Source of the DNA: Bacillus horti
GTDB lineage: Bacteria > Bacillota > Bacilli > Caldalkalibacillales > JCM-10596
Direction: 5' to 3'
Assembly: GCF_030813115.1 (NCBI RefSeq)
Contig: NZ_JAUSTY010000024.1
Span: forward strand, 1-64,000
DNA length: 64,000 bases
The notes under the pieces are model-generated. The model was given only the letters and a program-made list of their open reading frames with translations, did no database searches and was not told the DNA's origin. The position numbers were made by a program, and so were the translations under genes. This document shows positions 26,459 through 35,406 of this stretch, piece by piece (position 1 is the first letter of the stretch; each line of letters opens with the position of its first letter).

Positions 26459-27475
26459 ATGAATCAGATGAATCAAAGCATTGAACTAATCTATAGCATG
26501 CTAGATCAATCAAGCAGCTATATGTCGAAGCAGTTTGATAAATCTTATTTAGATGCCCTAATTGACAGTGCTGAACAGCTGTTTCAGCAGGAAATGCTTA
26601 TAGACATGAATGCGGAGCAGGCTGCAAAGCTTCAAGAGATATATGATAGCTTCAATGAAGAAGCTTATTCGAAGGAAGAAATGCGCAGAGGGTTTCAGTT
26701 AGCCGTACTTAAGGGAATGAAGGAAATGTATACATTGCCTGGTGCCGGAGTAACCGCTGACTCTGTTGTGATGTTTGTAGGCTACTTAGCACAGAAATTT
26801 TTGTCAGCTGCAAGGGGATCATCATCAGAACAAGATAAGCCTTTAGTTATTTGTGATCCAGCTGTTGGAGCAGCCAATTTATTAACGGGAGTATGTAATG
26901 CTCTTGGGATTCCGACAATAGGCATAGGAGCAGAGGTTGACCCTACAATGGTTAGGCTTGCTTATGTGAATACTAACCTACAGCAGCATGAAACGGAGCT
27001 TTTTCATCAAGACGGATTAAAGCCATTATTTACAGATCAATGCGACATGATTGTGTGTGACTTACCCATAGGAATCTACCCAAACGACAAAGTTGCTCAA
27101 ACATACGAGTTATATAAAGAAGATGAGGTTTACACTCATCACCTATTTATCGAACAGGCCATCCGTCACGTTAAAGCTGGAGGATATATGTTTTTTGTTA
27201 TTCCTAATACACTTTTTTCGGAACCGGGAGCAGACAAGCTAAGAGCGTACATTACGAATCAGGCTCATATTCAAGCTTTGCTTCAATTACCGAGTGATTT
27301 ATTTCAAAAAGGAAGTATTCAAAAAAGCATTTTTATCCTACAGAAAAAAGGTGAACAGGTAAAGAGGCCCGACCAAACGTTATTAGCTCAATTACCACCC
27401 TTCTCCAATCAGAACAGAATCATTGACAAGCTTCAACAGATTAATGAGTGGATACAAAAAGAAAAAGGTGGATGA
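26459..27475 (+). CDS. ytxK: Class I SAM-dependent methyltransferase (YtxK)
   Basis: 338 residues, N-6 DNA methylase-like fold. SAM loop CDPAVGAANLLTGVC (about residue 144-158), acidic residue of the second strand in IGAEVDPTM, and DLPIGIYP in place of the NPPY/NPPF catalytic motif, the replacement typical of YtxK. Start chosen at the ATG at 26459 (GGAGAGGGAG upstream); a GTG at 26375 precedes the promoter. Size agrees with B. subtilis YtxK (about 329 aa), which also precedes ackA. Target unknown. The next gene begins 5 nt after the stop. Confidence 0.82.
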   Translation: MNQMNQSIELIYSMLDQSSSYMSKQFDKSYLDALIDSAEQLFQQEMLIDMNAEQAAKLQEIYDSFNEEAYSKEEMRRGFQLAVLKGMKEMYTLPGAGVTADSVVMFVGYLAQKFLSAARGSSSEQDKPLVICDPAVGAANLLTGVCNALGIPTIGIGAEVDPTMVRLAYVNTNLQQHETELFHQDGLKPLFTDQCDMIVCDLPIGIYPNDKVAQTYELYKEDEVYTHHLFIEQAIRHVKAGGYMFFVIPNTLFSEPGADKLRAYITNQAHIQALLQLPSDLFQKGSIQKSIFILQKKGEQVKRPDQTLLAQLPPFSNQNRIIDKLQQINEWIQKEKGG

Positions 27476-27480
27476 AGTAA

Positions 27481-28680
27481 ATGAGTAAAATCTTAGTCAT
27501 GAATTGTGGGAGCTCTTCAGTAAAATTTCAAGTTCTCCAAATGCCTGAAGAGAACGTTTTGGCCAAAGGTGTGTTTGAACGGATTGGTTTAGATCAAGGA
27601 CATTATAGTATTCAATTTAATGAAACGGAGAAGCTCAAAGAAGATAAGAATTTTTCCAATCACGAAGAGGCTATACAGCTTTTAGGGAAAAAGCTTCTTG
27701 AACTAAAAATTATTGAAAGCTATAGCGAAATTCAAGCTGTAGGACATCGTGTTGTGCATGGTGGAGAAAAGTTTCATGATGCAGTGGTCATTACCGATAA
27801 AGTGATTGCTGATATTGAAGCCTGTACTGATCTAGCTCCTCTGCACAATCCTGCTAATCTAACTGGAATTTTTGAATGTCAGAAGCTGTTACCTAATACG
27901 CCAGCAGTGGCCGTTTTCGATACAGCCTTTCATCAAACAATGCCTGAGTCATCTTACCTATACAGCTTGCCATATGAATACTATGAAAAGTACGGAATTA
28001 GAAAATACGGGTTCCATGGAAGCTCACATAAATATGTCACACAGCGTGCGGCAGAGCTTTTACAGCGTCCAATTGAACAGCTTCGTTTAATCAGCTGTCA
28101 TATCGGAAATGGAGTAAGTATAGCAGCCGTTGAAGGAGGGAAGTCCATTGATACGTCTATGGGCTTCACACCTCTTGCTGGGGTGGCTATGGGAACTCGT
28201 TCAGGAAACATCGACCCTGCCTTAATTCCTTTTATTATGGATAAGACGGGTAAAACGGCGAATGAAGTTGTTTTTGATATTTTGAATCGTAAAAGTGGAA
28301 TGCTAGGTGTCTCAGGAATTTCAAGTGATTTAAGAGATATTGAGGATGCCGCTCAAGAAAAAATAGGTCGTGCTGAAACAGCTTTAGAAATTTTTGCATC
28401 TCGTATTCATAAGTATTTAGGAAGCTATACAGCCAGAATGTACGGAGTAGATGCCATTATCTTTACAGCTGGGGTTGGAGAAAACAGCTCAGTGATTCGA
28501 GAAAAAGTGTTAAAAGGCTTAGAGTTCATGGGTGTATATTGGGATCCTGCTTTAAATAAGGTAAGAGGTAAAGAAGCCTTTGTTAACTATCCACATTCAC
28601 CAGTTAAAGTTATTGTAATCCCGACAAATGAAGAAGTAATGATTGCTCGAGATGCTATCAGAGTTCTTGCTAATCATTAA
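27481..28680 (+). CDS. ackA: Acetate kinase
   Basis: 399 residues, full-length. [10 protein letters not shown] at the N-terminus, [10 protein letters not shown] (substrate Arg/His), [11 protein letters not shown] (Asp), [12 protein letters not shown] (His), and the ADP-binding [10 protein letters not shown] and FTAGVGENS. It interconverts acetyl phosphate + ADP and acetate + ATP in the cytosol. Co-transcribed with ytxK and followed 23 nt later by pduL, which makes acetyl phosphate from acetyl-CoA. Confidence 0.97.
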   Translation: MSKILVMNCGSSSVKFQVLQMPEENVLAKGVFERIGLDQGHYSIQFNETEKLKEDKNFSNHEEAIQLLGKKLLELKIIESYSEIQAVGHRVVHGGEKFHDAVVITDKVIADIEACTDLAPLHNPANLTGIFECQKLLPNTPAVAVFDTAFHQTMPESSYLYSLPYEYYEKYGIRKYGFHGSSHKYVTQRAAELLQRPIEQLRLISCHIGNGVSIAAVEGGKSIDTSMGFTPLAGVAMGTRSGNIDPALIPFIMDKTGKTANEVVFDILNRKSGMLGVSGISSDLRDIEDAAQEKIGRAETALEIFASRIHKYLGSYTARMYGVDAIIFTAGVGENSSVIREKVLKGLEFMGVYWDPALNKVRGKEAFVNYPHSPVKVIVIPTNEEVMIARDAIRVLANH

Positions 28681-28703
28681 AAATATGAGGGAGTGATTAT
28701 ATT

Positions 28704-29276
28704 ATGAACAATAAAATTCCAGTGGGGATATCTAATCGTCATATTCATCTATCCTCTGCTCATCTAGCTTCTTTATTTGGAGAGGGCTATGAGCTACAGG
28801 AGCTTAAGCCGTTATCGCAGCCAGGGCAATATGCTGCACAGGAAACGGTGACTATAGTGGGAGCTAAAGGAGAAATAGGGAATGTTCGTATTCTAGGACC
28901 TATCAGGCCGAAAACTCAAATTGAAATTTCTAAGACAGATTCCTTTAAGCTAGGGGTGGCTCCACCTGTACGTGATTCAGGTGATACAGCTGGATCACCA
29001 GGACTTAAGGTTGTCGGTCCAAAAGGAGAAGTAGAGCTAGAGGAAGGCGTTATTATTGCAGCCAGACACATTCATTTCCATCCTTCTGATGCCAAAAGCT
29101 TTGGAGTTGCTGATGGTGACAAAGTAAGTATCCGCACGCAGGGAGAAAGATCTGTCGTTTTTGAGAATGTGCTTTGCCGTGTCCATGAACAGTATGCTTT
29201 AGATTGCCATTTGGATACAGATGAGGGTAACGCAGCTGGGCTAAAGACAGGAGAATTCATTGAATTGATCAAATAA
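28704..29276 (+). CDS. pduL: Phosphate acyltransferase of the PduL type
   Basis: 190 residues. The metal-binding SNRHIHLS near the N-terminus (about residue 10-17) and ARHIHFHPSDA (about 120-130) are the zinc sites of PduL. It exchanges CoA and phosphate on acetyl- or propionyl-CoA. There is no N-terminal encapsulation helix (only nine residues precede the SNRH motif) and no microcompartment shell gene nearby, so it probably serves ackA directly as an acetyl-CoA/acetyl-phosphate enzyme. Confidence 0.9.
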   Translation: MNNKIPVGISNRHIHLSSAHLASLFGEGYELQELKPLSQPGQYAAQETVTIVGAKGEIGNVRILGPIRPKTQIEISKTDSFKLGVAPPVRDSGDTAGSPGLKVVGPKGEVELEEGVIIAARHIHFHPSDAKSFGVADGDKVSIRTQGERSVVFENVLCRVHEQYALDCHLDTDEGNAAGLKTGEFIELIK

Positions 29277-29295
29277 TGAATAAGCACTAATAGTT

Positions 29296-29359
29296 AAAAA
29301 GTCTCTTTTCGTTACTTCAAGCCTATGGATTTGAAGTGAAACAGAATGGGGGCTTTTTT
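29296..29359 (+). terminator. Likely terminator after pduL
   Basis: TTACTTCAA (29312-29320) pairs with TTGAAGTGA (29331-29339, one G-U); outer AAAAAGTCTC and GGGGGCTTTTTT can extend it, ending in a T-run. Confidence 0.55.
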
Positions 29360-29459
29360 AGTTTGATCCTTATTAAGGGCTAGCTGAGGTATGATATAAT
29401 GCAAGAAAATAGATCATACTAAACAGTCAAGGCTATTCATTGAAATTAGGAGGTCGTGA

Positions 29460-30293
29460 GTGCTAATGAAGAATCAAATTGTAGAATTTATTGGGCAGGG
29501 GAATATGAGCAAACGACTCGAAGAACTGGATAAGAAGTTTTCAGAGTGGATGGACTTACTCCCATCGGAATATCAAAAAATAGCAGTTGAAGCTATCGAT
29601 CAGGTGATGTTTGCTTTGGCCAATTTCTGTCAGCAAAAGGCCGCAGTAATAGAGACTGAGCATAAAATTATGGTTGAAGCTAGGTTATTTCATGAGCAGA
29701 TTGAAGCCATCGAGGATATGCAGAAATTATCCATACAGCAATTGGAGTTTATGGAGAGTAAGATTAGAAGCCGTTTTAGCAAATATGCTTTAGCGGAAGG
29801 AGGAATTGCCGGTCTAGGCCATCCATTGGGTTTATTGCTTGATTTTCCTGCACTATTAACAATTAATCTAAAAATGGTCCAATCCATAGCAAGTACATAC
29901 GGGTATTCCCTCCGATATCCACCAGAGCAAGCCCTTGCTTTGAAGGTTCTTCATGCAGCCTCTTTACCAAAGATGTACGAGGAGGAGGCATGGAGCTGGC
30001 TTATAGCAGAGCTTTATGATCAACTAGATGAGGATTTTCCTTTCTATCAAGAGGATCAGGGAACCATTATTCAGCGTGAGTGGTTACAGACCTTAGCGAA
30101 GCAATGGATAAAATCTATTGGATTGTACGGCTTAAAGAAGGCTACTAAACAGAAGTATTCCATTGTAGGAGCTGTACTAGCTGCAGGAGCAAATTATCAA
30201 TTTACTACACATATTGGTCAGGTTGCTTCTCGATTTTATCAATATCGTTTTCAGGCTAGTAAGGAAGAAGCCCAAACTGGGCCGATTAAATAA
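29460..30293 (+). CDS. EcsC family protein
   Basis: 277 residues with amphipathic helices and a central LAEGGIAGLGHPLGLLLDFPALLTINLKMV region characteristic of EcsC proteins, plus a late glycine/alanine-rich hydrophobic stretch (IVGAVLAAGAN). Biochemical role unknown. AGGAGGT (29448-29454) serves either the GTG at 29460 or the ATG at 29466. Followed 17 nt later by moaB. Confidence 0.75.
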   Translation: MLMKNQIVEFIGQGNMSKRLEELDKKFSEWMDLLPSEYQKIAVEAIDQVMFALANFCQQKAAVIETEHKIMVEARLFHEQIEAIEDMQKLSIQQLEFMESKIRSRFSKYALAEGGIAGLGHPLGLLLDFPALLTINLKMVQSIASTYGYSLRYPPEQALALKVLHAASLPKMYEEEAWSWLIAELYDQLDEDFPFYQEDQGTIIQREWLQTLAKQWIKSIGLYGLKKATKQKYSIVGAVLAAGANYQFTTHIGQVASRFYQYRFQASKEEAQTGPIK

Positions 30294-30310
30294 AGGAGAG
30301 ATAAGAAGCT

Positions 30311-30823
30311 ATGAGTGTTTCTAAACATAAAAAAGAAGCCCCATCACAGGTGAAGTGTATGGTCATTACTGTCTCTGACACACGAACGGAAGAGACGGAT
30401 AAAAGCGGAAAGCTGATGAAGGAGCTTTTATCTGAGAAAGGGCATGTTGTTTCGCAATACGAAATTGTACCTGATGAGCCAACACTTATACGTCAAGCTG
30501 TCTATACAGGACTAGAGGATGAAGAGGTGCAGGTCATTTTACTTAACGGTGGGACAGGAATAGCCAAAAGAGATACAACGGTTGAAACGCTACAGAAGCT
30601 ATTAGAGAAAGAAATGCCTGGGTATGGGGAGATTTTCCGCTATTTAAGCTATGTGGAGGATATCGGATCGGCAGCCATCTTGAGTAGAGCGATTGCTGGT
30701 ACGGTTCAAGGAAAGGCTGTTTTTTCTACTCCAGGATCATCTGGAGCTGTTCGCTTAGCCATGAACAGAATTATTTTGCCAGAGTTAGGGCATGTTGTGC
30801 GAGAACTTGAAAAAGATAAATAA
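30311..30823 (+). CDS. moaB: Molybdopterin adenylyltransferase-type protein MoaB
   Basis: 170 residues, MoaB/Mog fold. VSDTRTEETDKSG near the N-terminus, LNGGTGIAKRDTTVE (about 76-90) and STPGSSGAVRLAMN (about 138-151) are the molybdopterin-binding loops. AAAGGAG precedes the ATG. In B. subtilis moaB also lies near ackA. No other cofactor genes are in the window. Confidence 0.92.
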   Translation: MSVSKHKKEAPSQVKCMVITVSDTRTEETDKSGKLMKELLSEKGHVVSQYEIVPDEPTLIRQAVYTGLEDEEVQVILLNGGTGIAKRDTTVETLQKLLEKEMPGYGEIFRYLSYVEDIGSAAILSRAIAGTVQGKAVFSTPGSSGAVRLAMNRIILPELGHVVRELEKDK

Positions 30824-30898
30824 AACCCCTTTCATTCCAGTGGTCATACCCCTTATAATTGAAGAGTAAGAGAAAAACGAACAAGAGGAGCAGCTGGA

Positions 30899-32287
30899 AT
30901 GAAGAGAACTAGGTATACAGCGATCAGTGTTTTTCTAGGCGCCTTCTTATTGTTAAGCGGATGTGCGGGTGGAACGATTGATGCTGATCAGGGGATCAAG
31001 GATGAGCAGATTTTGTCTGAACAGGAAGCTGAGGAAGGTACTCAGGAGCAGGAAGGTTCGGAAGAAGAAAATGGTCGAAATGTAGGAGAAGCGGACGAGG
31101 AGGTAGAGGAAGAAGTTATAGAAGAGGAGCCAGAGGGATTTGTTAGTCCCTACGAGTTTGATTATCCGGATGCGGTTCGAGGAATCTATGTGACGGGACA
31201 TTCGGCTGGCGGAGAAAGATTTACAAGATTGATAGATTTGATTAATAGCACGGACTTAAATGCGATGGTTATTGATATTAAAGATGATCATGGATACTTA
31301 ACGTTTAGACCGGAAGAGGACTCTGAATTGTACGGTGTTAGTCAAAGATACATTAGAGATATTAAAGAAGTACTTGAAACGCTAGAAGTACATAATATCT
31401 ATCCTATTGCAAGGATCGTTGTCTTTAAAGATAGTGTGATTGCGAACGAAAAGCCTGAGTGGTCATTTTTAGAAAATAACTCAGTGTGGAAGAACAATCG
31501 TCAAGAATCCTTTATTAATCCGTTTTTGAAAGAGGTTTGGGACTATAATATTGAGTTTGCTAAACTAGCCGCAGAGCTAGGCTTCAAAGAGATTCAGTTT
31601 GATTATGTGAGATTTCCAGAAGGCTTTGAAAAAAGAGATCAGCAGCTTACGTACAGCATGGGAGAATATTCACCTATTCCCATCCTAGATGAAGACGGTG
31701 AGACGATTGGTGAGGATTACGTACAGCCTAGAGTAAATGCTGTAACTGATTTCGTGGCTTATGCCAAGCAGGAGCTTGCTGGCTATCCTGTTGATGTATC
31801 TGTTGATATTTTTGGATATGCGGCAACGCTGCCAGAGGCTCCGGGAATTGGACAAAACTTCTTGAAAATAAGCAGCCATGTGGATGTCATTTCCTCCATG
31901 ATCTATCCGAGTCATTGGACCTCATACTTTGGTATTGCTAAGCCAGATTTAGAGCCTTATCGTTTAGTGGAGGAGTATGCTAAGGTTGAAAATAGCAAGC
32001 TAGATGAGCTAGACAATCCTCCAGTATCAAGACCTTGGCTTCAAGACTTTACAGCTTCATGGCTAGGAAAGGGTAATTACGTCAAGTATGGCGTGGATGA
32101 GGTAGAGGCCCAAATTAAAGCACTGAATGAAGCAGGAATCTGGGAATTTCTATTGTGGAATGCCAATAATAATTACACGCCCGATGTGAATTATCTACCT
32201 ATTGGTCCTGTTCCGGCAGACTTTGTTGAGCAAGGTACGGAACGTAGGGCTAAAGTAGATGAGCGCAGGTTTTCTAGCTCCGAATGA
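30899..32287 (+). CDS. Lipoprotein, putative glycoside hydrolase (DUF4015)
   Basis: 462 residues. Signal peptide with lipobox LLLSGC (Cys at about residue 22), then 60 very acidic residues (Glu-rich spacer), then a TIM-barrel-like catalytic region from about 85: AVRGIYVTGHSAG, MVIDIKDDHGY, EIQFDYVRFPE (about 225-240; acidic residues as in glycoside hydrolases), DVSVDIFGYA and ISSMIYPSHW, matching the DUF4015/GHL family. It would act outside the membrane, perhaps on cell-wall or coat glycan. Substrate unknown. GAGGAG precedes the ATG. Confidence 0.8.
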   Translation: MKRTRYTAISVFLGAFLLLSGCAGGTIDADQGIKDEQILSEQEAEEGTQEQEGSEEENGRNVGEADEEVEEEVIEEEPEGFVSPYEFDYPDAVRGIYVTGHSAGGERFTRLIDLINSTDLNAMVIDIKDDHGYLTFRPEEDSELYGVSQRYIRDIKEVLETLEVHNIYPIARIVVFKDSVIANEKPEWSFLENNSVWKNNRQESFINPFLKEVWDYNIEFAKLAAELGFKEIQFDYVRFPEGFEKRDQQLTYSMGEYSPIPILDEDGETIGEDYVQPRVNAVTDFVAYAKQELAGYPVDVSVDIFGYAATLPEAPGIGQNFLKISSHVDVISSMIYPSHWTSYFGIAKPDLEPYRLVEEYAKVENSKLDELDNPPVSRPWLQDFTASWLGKGNYVKYGVDEVEAQIKALNEAGIWEFLLWNANNNYTPDVNYLPIGPVPADFVEQGTERRAKVDERRFSSSE

Positions 32288-32340
32288 CAGAGAAATGAAA
32301 TAAACAATAAGTCATAAATTGAATAAATAAGTATGCATGC

Positions 32341-32396
32341 ATCCTAAAAATCCCTTATCTCTTCTAGTGAGTTAGTGGATTTTTAGGATTATTTTT
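32341..32396 (+). terminator. Terminator after the glycosidase-like gene
   Basis: ATCCTAAAAATCC (32341-32353) and GGATTTTTAGGAT (32377-32389) form a perfect 13-bp stem with a T-run. Confidence 0.9.
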
Positions 32397-32479
32397 TGTT
32401 TCCTTGATTGAGCTGGTGGATTTTGGGGTATACAGGTAGCATAAGCGATATTAAATATTTGAAGAGTTGATTAAGTGGC

Positions 32480-32505
32480 ACATTGTCCGTAAGATTCATA
32501 CGTTA
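32480..32505 (+). promoter_or_regulatory. Possible sigma-K/E-like promoter
   Basis: CATACGTTA (32497-32505) fits the CATA-N3-TA -10 pattern of mother-cell sigma factors and AC at 32480-32481 lies 15 nt before it. A vegetative -10 (TACTAT) overlaps, so the assignment is uncertain. Confidence 0.3.
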
Positions 32506-32539
32506 CTATATAAAAAACCTTGCTAAGGGGGGAAATTGC

Positions 32540-32917
32540 ATGATGAATCATGACATGTATTCTTCGCAACTGGAAAATCGTTCTTTTACTCCAGAGCATA
32601 AACTGTCACAGCACAAAACGGTATATCATTCATCGGTTTATAAATTTAAGGATATTGAAAATGTCATTCAACTATCTCATCGACTACCACAGCCTTTTTT
32701 CAACAGTAAGATGGTTCAATTTAATAAGCTTTACTACCTAGTGGTTTATTATCCTGAGCATCGCTTCATTCGGAATAGGGATTGGGTTGAAAGCTTGGTT
32801 TTAGAGTACGGTGAAAGAACACCAATTTCGGTTCATCGCTTAGAGGAATATGGCAAGATGATTATTTCAGATAACGCCTTGGCAACGATCAAGCACTTTT
32901 TTAAACAGCTTGTCTAA
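32540..32917 (+). CDS. MecA-like protein with only the C-terminal (ClpC-binding) domain
   Basis: 125 residues from the ATG at 32540, 7 nt after a GGGGGG-type site; the ORF upstream to 32483 lacks a ribosome site. Residues about 32-125 match the C-terminal domain of MecA/YpbH: YKFKDIENVIQLSHRL (MecA: FGDFEDVISLS), an FNKLYYLVV strand, and near-identical SVHRLEEYGKMIISDNALATIKHFF. The acidic N-terminal substrate domain and linker of MecA (about 120 residues) are absent and replaced by about 30 unrelated residues. In MecA this half docks on ClpC and drives assembly of the ClpC hexamer. Role here unknown: degradation cofactor, competitor, or adaptor with another target. Confidence 0.75.
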   Translation: MMNHDMYSSQLENRSFTPEHKLSQHKTVYHSSVYKFKDIENVIQLSHRLPQPFFNSKMVQFNKLYYLVVYYPEHRFIRNRDWVESLVLEYGERTPISVHRLEEYGKMIISDNALATIKHFFKQLV

Positions 32918-32988
32918 TATTGAAAAAACTTAATTTAAATGGTTTGTGTACTGTAAAAAAACAAATTATTTACTTTGAGTCGCATAAT

Positions 32989-33030
32989 AAGATCCCGTCA
33001 TCCTTGATATAAGGAGACGGGATCTTTTAT
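32989..33030. terminator. Bidirectional terminator
   Basis: AAGATCCCGTC (32989-32999) and GACGGGATCTT (33016-33026), followed by TTAT; shared by two convergent genes. Confidence 0.85.
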
Positions 33031-33054
33031 CTTGCAGGTTTATGTAGTAGCTGT

Positions 33055-33234
33055 CTAGCTACGTTTTCTTTCAACAGGCTTCCAATTATCTTTTGTACGA
33101 ACAGTAAAATCATAAGCGTCATCCTTCTTTTTCCCACCAAACCAAGACGCTATTGTCGTACTAATGATTCCCGAAAAAGCAGTGAAGGCAATAATTAGTA
33201 AACCTATTAGAACAAAGTCAACGACAAATTCCAT
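33055..33234 (-). CDS. Small single-pass membrane protein
   Basis: 59 residues from the ATG at 33234, which has AAGGAG 8 nt upstream; the longer GTG start at 33243 abuts that site. One membrane helix (VLIGLLIIAFTAFSGIIST) is followed by a basic cytosolic tail. Not recognised. It sits between two terminators as a separate unit. Confidence 0.6.
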   Translation of the reverse strand: MEFVVDFVLIGLLIIAFTAFSGIISTTIASWFGGKKKDDAYDFTVRTKDNWKPVERKRS

Positions 33235-33395
33235 GCTGCTCACTCCTTCTATACTATATATCTATTCTATCCTAGTTTACCTAGCTTGAAAAGGCTAAGA
33301 ATATCTCAAAATAGGTCAATATGGGTACATTTTTTTGCTTTTCTATTTAAGCTCTTTTATACTTTTGTAAAGATGCTTCTTAGAGGAGGATAGCC

Positions 33396-34370
33396 ATGTT
33401 AAAGCTAAGTCATAGGGGTAACCCTTTCCGAATTGGTTTTCGTACGATTAAAACAGCTGTAGGTGTTGCCCTTGCTATCAGCTTAGCTCAGTATTTTCAG
33501 CTTGAATTTTACGTTTCGGCGGGTATTATAACGATCCTGTGTATTCAAGCCACAAAACGTAGCTCTGTGCGTAGCTCCTTATCAAGGTTTGCGGCGTGTC
33601 TTATAGGAATCGTGCTATCTATTATTTTCTTTGAAGGGATCGGTTATACTCCTTTATCTGTGGGACTCTTATTGCTGCTATTTATTCCTCTCTGTGTCCT
33701 GCTCCAATTAAAGGACGGGATAGTAACGAGCACAGTCATTATTTTCCACTTATACACCTATCAGACTGTTGATGGCTATATTGTCCTCAATGAATTAGCT
33801 TTAATCACTATAGGAATAGGCGTAGCCTTACTGATGAATGTATATATACCAAGCGTAGATAAACAATTAAAGCAGTATCAAAAGAGAATAGAAACAAATT
33901 TCAAGAAAATTTTAGAGGAATTTGCTTTTTTTCTTAGGGACGGGAATCATCTATGGGATGGTAAAGAGATTACGGAAACGTCTGATTTGTTAAAGGAAGC
34001 ACAGTCCTTGGCGTTCAAGAAGATTGAAAATCATTTTCTACGCAATGAGGATAAGGACTATCATTATTTGAAGATGAGGGAGAAGCAATTTGAAATTTTA
34101 ATGGACTTAATGCCTATTCTCTCAAATTTAGATCAAACGCTTGAGCAGGGCTTGAAGCTATCTGACTTTTTAGAAGAGCTTAGTGCTGGAGTACACCGAG
34201 GGAATACAGCTAGCATTTATTTGGAGAGGCTAGCGGTGCTACGTGAGGAAATTGGAGAGATGAGTCTACCTGAAACTAGAAAGGAATTTGAAACAAGAGC
34301 ACATCTGTTTTATTTACTCAATCAGATTGAACGTTATTTAAAAATAAAGAATCAATTTAAGGTGGGTTAA
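33396..34370 (+). CDS. Aromatic acid exporter family protein (DUF939/FUSC-like)
   Basis: 324 residues. Residues about 15-150 hold four to five membrane helices starting FRTIKTAVGVALAISLAQYF, with the TKRSSVRSSLSRFAACLIG loop typical of ArAE/DUF939 proteins (B. subtilis YqjA-like); the remainder is a helical cytosolic domain. Half-size relative to AaeB, as normal for Firmicutes. AGAGGAGG precedes the ATG. Substrate unknown. Confidence 0.82.
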   Translation: MLKLSHRGNPFRIGFRTIKTAVGVALAISLAQYFQLEFYVSAGIITILCIQATKRSSVRSSLSRFAACLIGIVLSIIFFEGIGYTPLSVGLLLLLFIPLCVLLQLKDGIVTSTVIIFHLYTYQTVDGYIVLNELALITIGIGVALLMNVYIPSVDKQLKQYQKRIETNFKKILEEFAFFLRDGNHLWDGKEITETSDLLKEAQSLAFKKIENHFLRNEDKDYHYLKMREKQFEILMDLMPILSNLDQTLEQGLKLSDFLEELSAGVHRGNTASIYLERLAVLREEIGEMSLPETRKEFETRAHLFYLLNQIERYLKIKNQFKVG

Positions 34371-34403
34371 TATAGAAATGACTGTACTAGGTTAGAACCG
34401 ATT

Positions 34404-34466
34404 AACATAGAAGTGCGCTTCTCCAATCCATTAGAATAGGGCTAAGAGAGCGTACTCTATGTTGTT
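34404..34466. terminator. Terminator between convergent genes
   Basis: AACATAGAAGTGCGC pairs, with small interruptions, with GCGTACTCTATGTT; T-rich on the plus strand. Confidence 0.65.
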
Positions 34467-34469
34467 TTA

Positions 34470-34979
34470 TTAGAATTCAAGAATGTCATGGATGTTCTGG
34501 TTAGTTTCGGTTAATAACTGAAGTACTTCATTGAGATACGTACTAAATTGACCATTATTTTGGATATAATCGCGCACAATTGTATTATTTTCCATAACAA
34601 GATCATGCAGTTCGTTATGAACAAGCCGAAGATCTGATTTATCCCACTTATGTCCTGGAATGATAATTTGTTCAAGTAGATCGGTAAGTTTAAGGATTTC
34701 CTGTACAAAGCTTTCCTTACTCTTTCCACTAAAATATGCATATTGAAGGCCAATATTTTGTAAGGATTTATGTTGAGCATCTAGTTCGCTTATTGCAGTA
34801 GTGTTATTGATATAGGAATCTAGACTATTTTTGAAATATAGTAAATGATGAAAATATTGTTGAAACATATTAGAGCTCATTACATCATTTCGTTGACTGT
34901 CAGTATATATTTTTGCCAAGAAGTAGGCATTACCAAGTAAACTAAAGATAAGTAGGATAGTAAGTAATTTTTTCTTCAC
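34470..34979 (-). CDS. Membrane-anchored or secreted protein of unknown function
   Basis: 169 residues starting at the GTG at 34979, 8 nt after AAGGAG; the ATG at 34997 includes that site. One N-terminal hydrophobic segment (LLTILLIFSLLGNAYFLAKI) is followed by a predicted all-helical hydrophilic domain. Not recognised. Transcribed away from dynA, so the 500-bp region up to 35507 may hold two divergent promoters. Confidence 0.6.
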   Translation of the reverse strand: MKKKLLTILLIFSLLGNAYFLAKIYTDSQRNDVMSSNMFQQYFHHLLYFKNSLDSYINNTTAISELDAQHKSLQNIGLQYAYFSGKSKESFVQEILKLTDLLEQIIIPGHKWDKSDLRLVHNELHDLVMENNTIVRDYIQNNGQFSTYLNEVLQLLTETNQNIHDILEF

Positions 34980-35220
34980 TTCGGAAACTCCTTTCATTAA
35001 TAATCTATTTTATACGTCATGAAGCTGATCATGGATCTTTTGAAACACTTCCTCTTCCAAGTAAGATGAACTAACTGGTCTAAATGATTTGTAAGTTTAC
35101 TTGAGATGCAAGTTGATTCATTCTTTTTCCACTACTAAAATAATTAAATTTTACTCTCCTTGAATCAAAATAATCGTCTATAGGAAGATTATACACTAAA
35201 ATTTGTGAGTCTTAATTTTG

Positions 35221-35346
35221 GAACGTCGACGGTTCTTATTTGGAAAATACTAGGATTGGAATATTCTAATGTTATTCCATTTATTACTTCTCAAAAGATA
35301 TGGTTCTTTTGTAAATGTAGTTGTTTTTTTAGAACATTCGTGTTCC
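35221..35346. promoter_or_regulatory. Three short palindromes in the gap before dynA
   Basis: GAACGTCGACGGTTC (35221-35235), TTGGAATATTCTAA (35257-35270) and AGAACATTCGTGTTCC (35331-35346) are all imperfect or perfect dyads with GAA/TTC arms. They may bind a regulator of dynA or of the divergent gene. The spacing between GAAC and GTTC (6-7 nt) does not fit the Bacillus LexA box (4 nt). Confidence 0.4.
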
Positions 35347-35370
35347 ATAAATTAAAAGATATTTTCTTTC

Positions 35371-35398
35371 TTTAAAAAAGGTATCAATACTGTATAAT
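35371..35398 (+). promoter_or_regulatory. Likely dynA promoter
   Basis: TATAAT at 35393-35398 with a weak -35 (TTTAAA, 35371-35376, 16-nt spacer). Transcription would start near 35405, at the first base of the heptamer array. Confidence 0.5.
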
Positions 35399-35406
35399 AA
35401 CTTAAA

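Noticed and set aside
35331-35346. LexA (SOS) box
   Set aside because: The GAAC and GTTC half-sites are separated by 6 bases; the Bacillus box needs 4.
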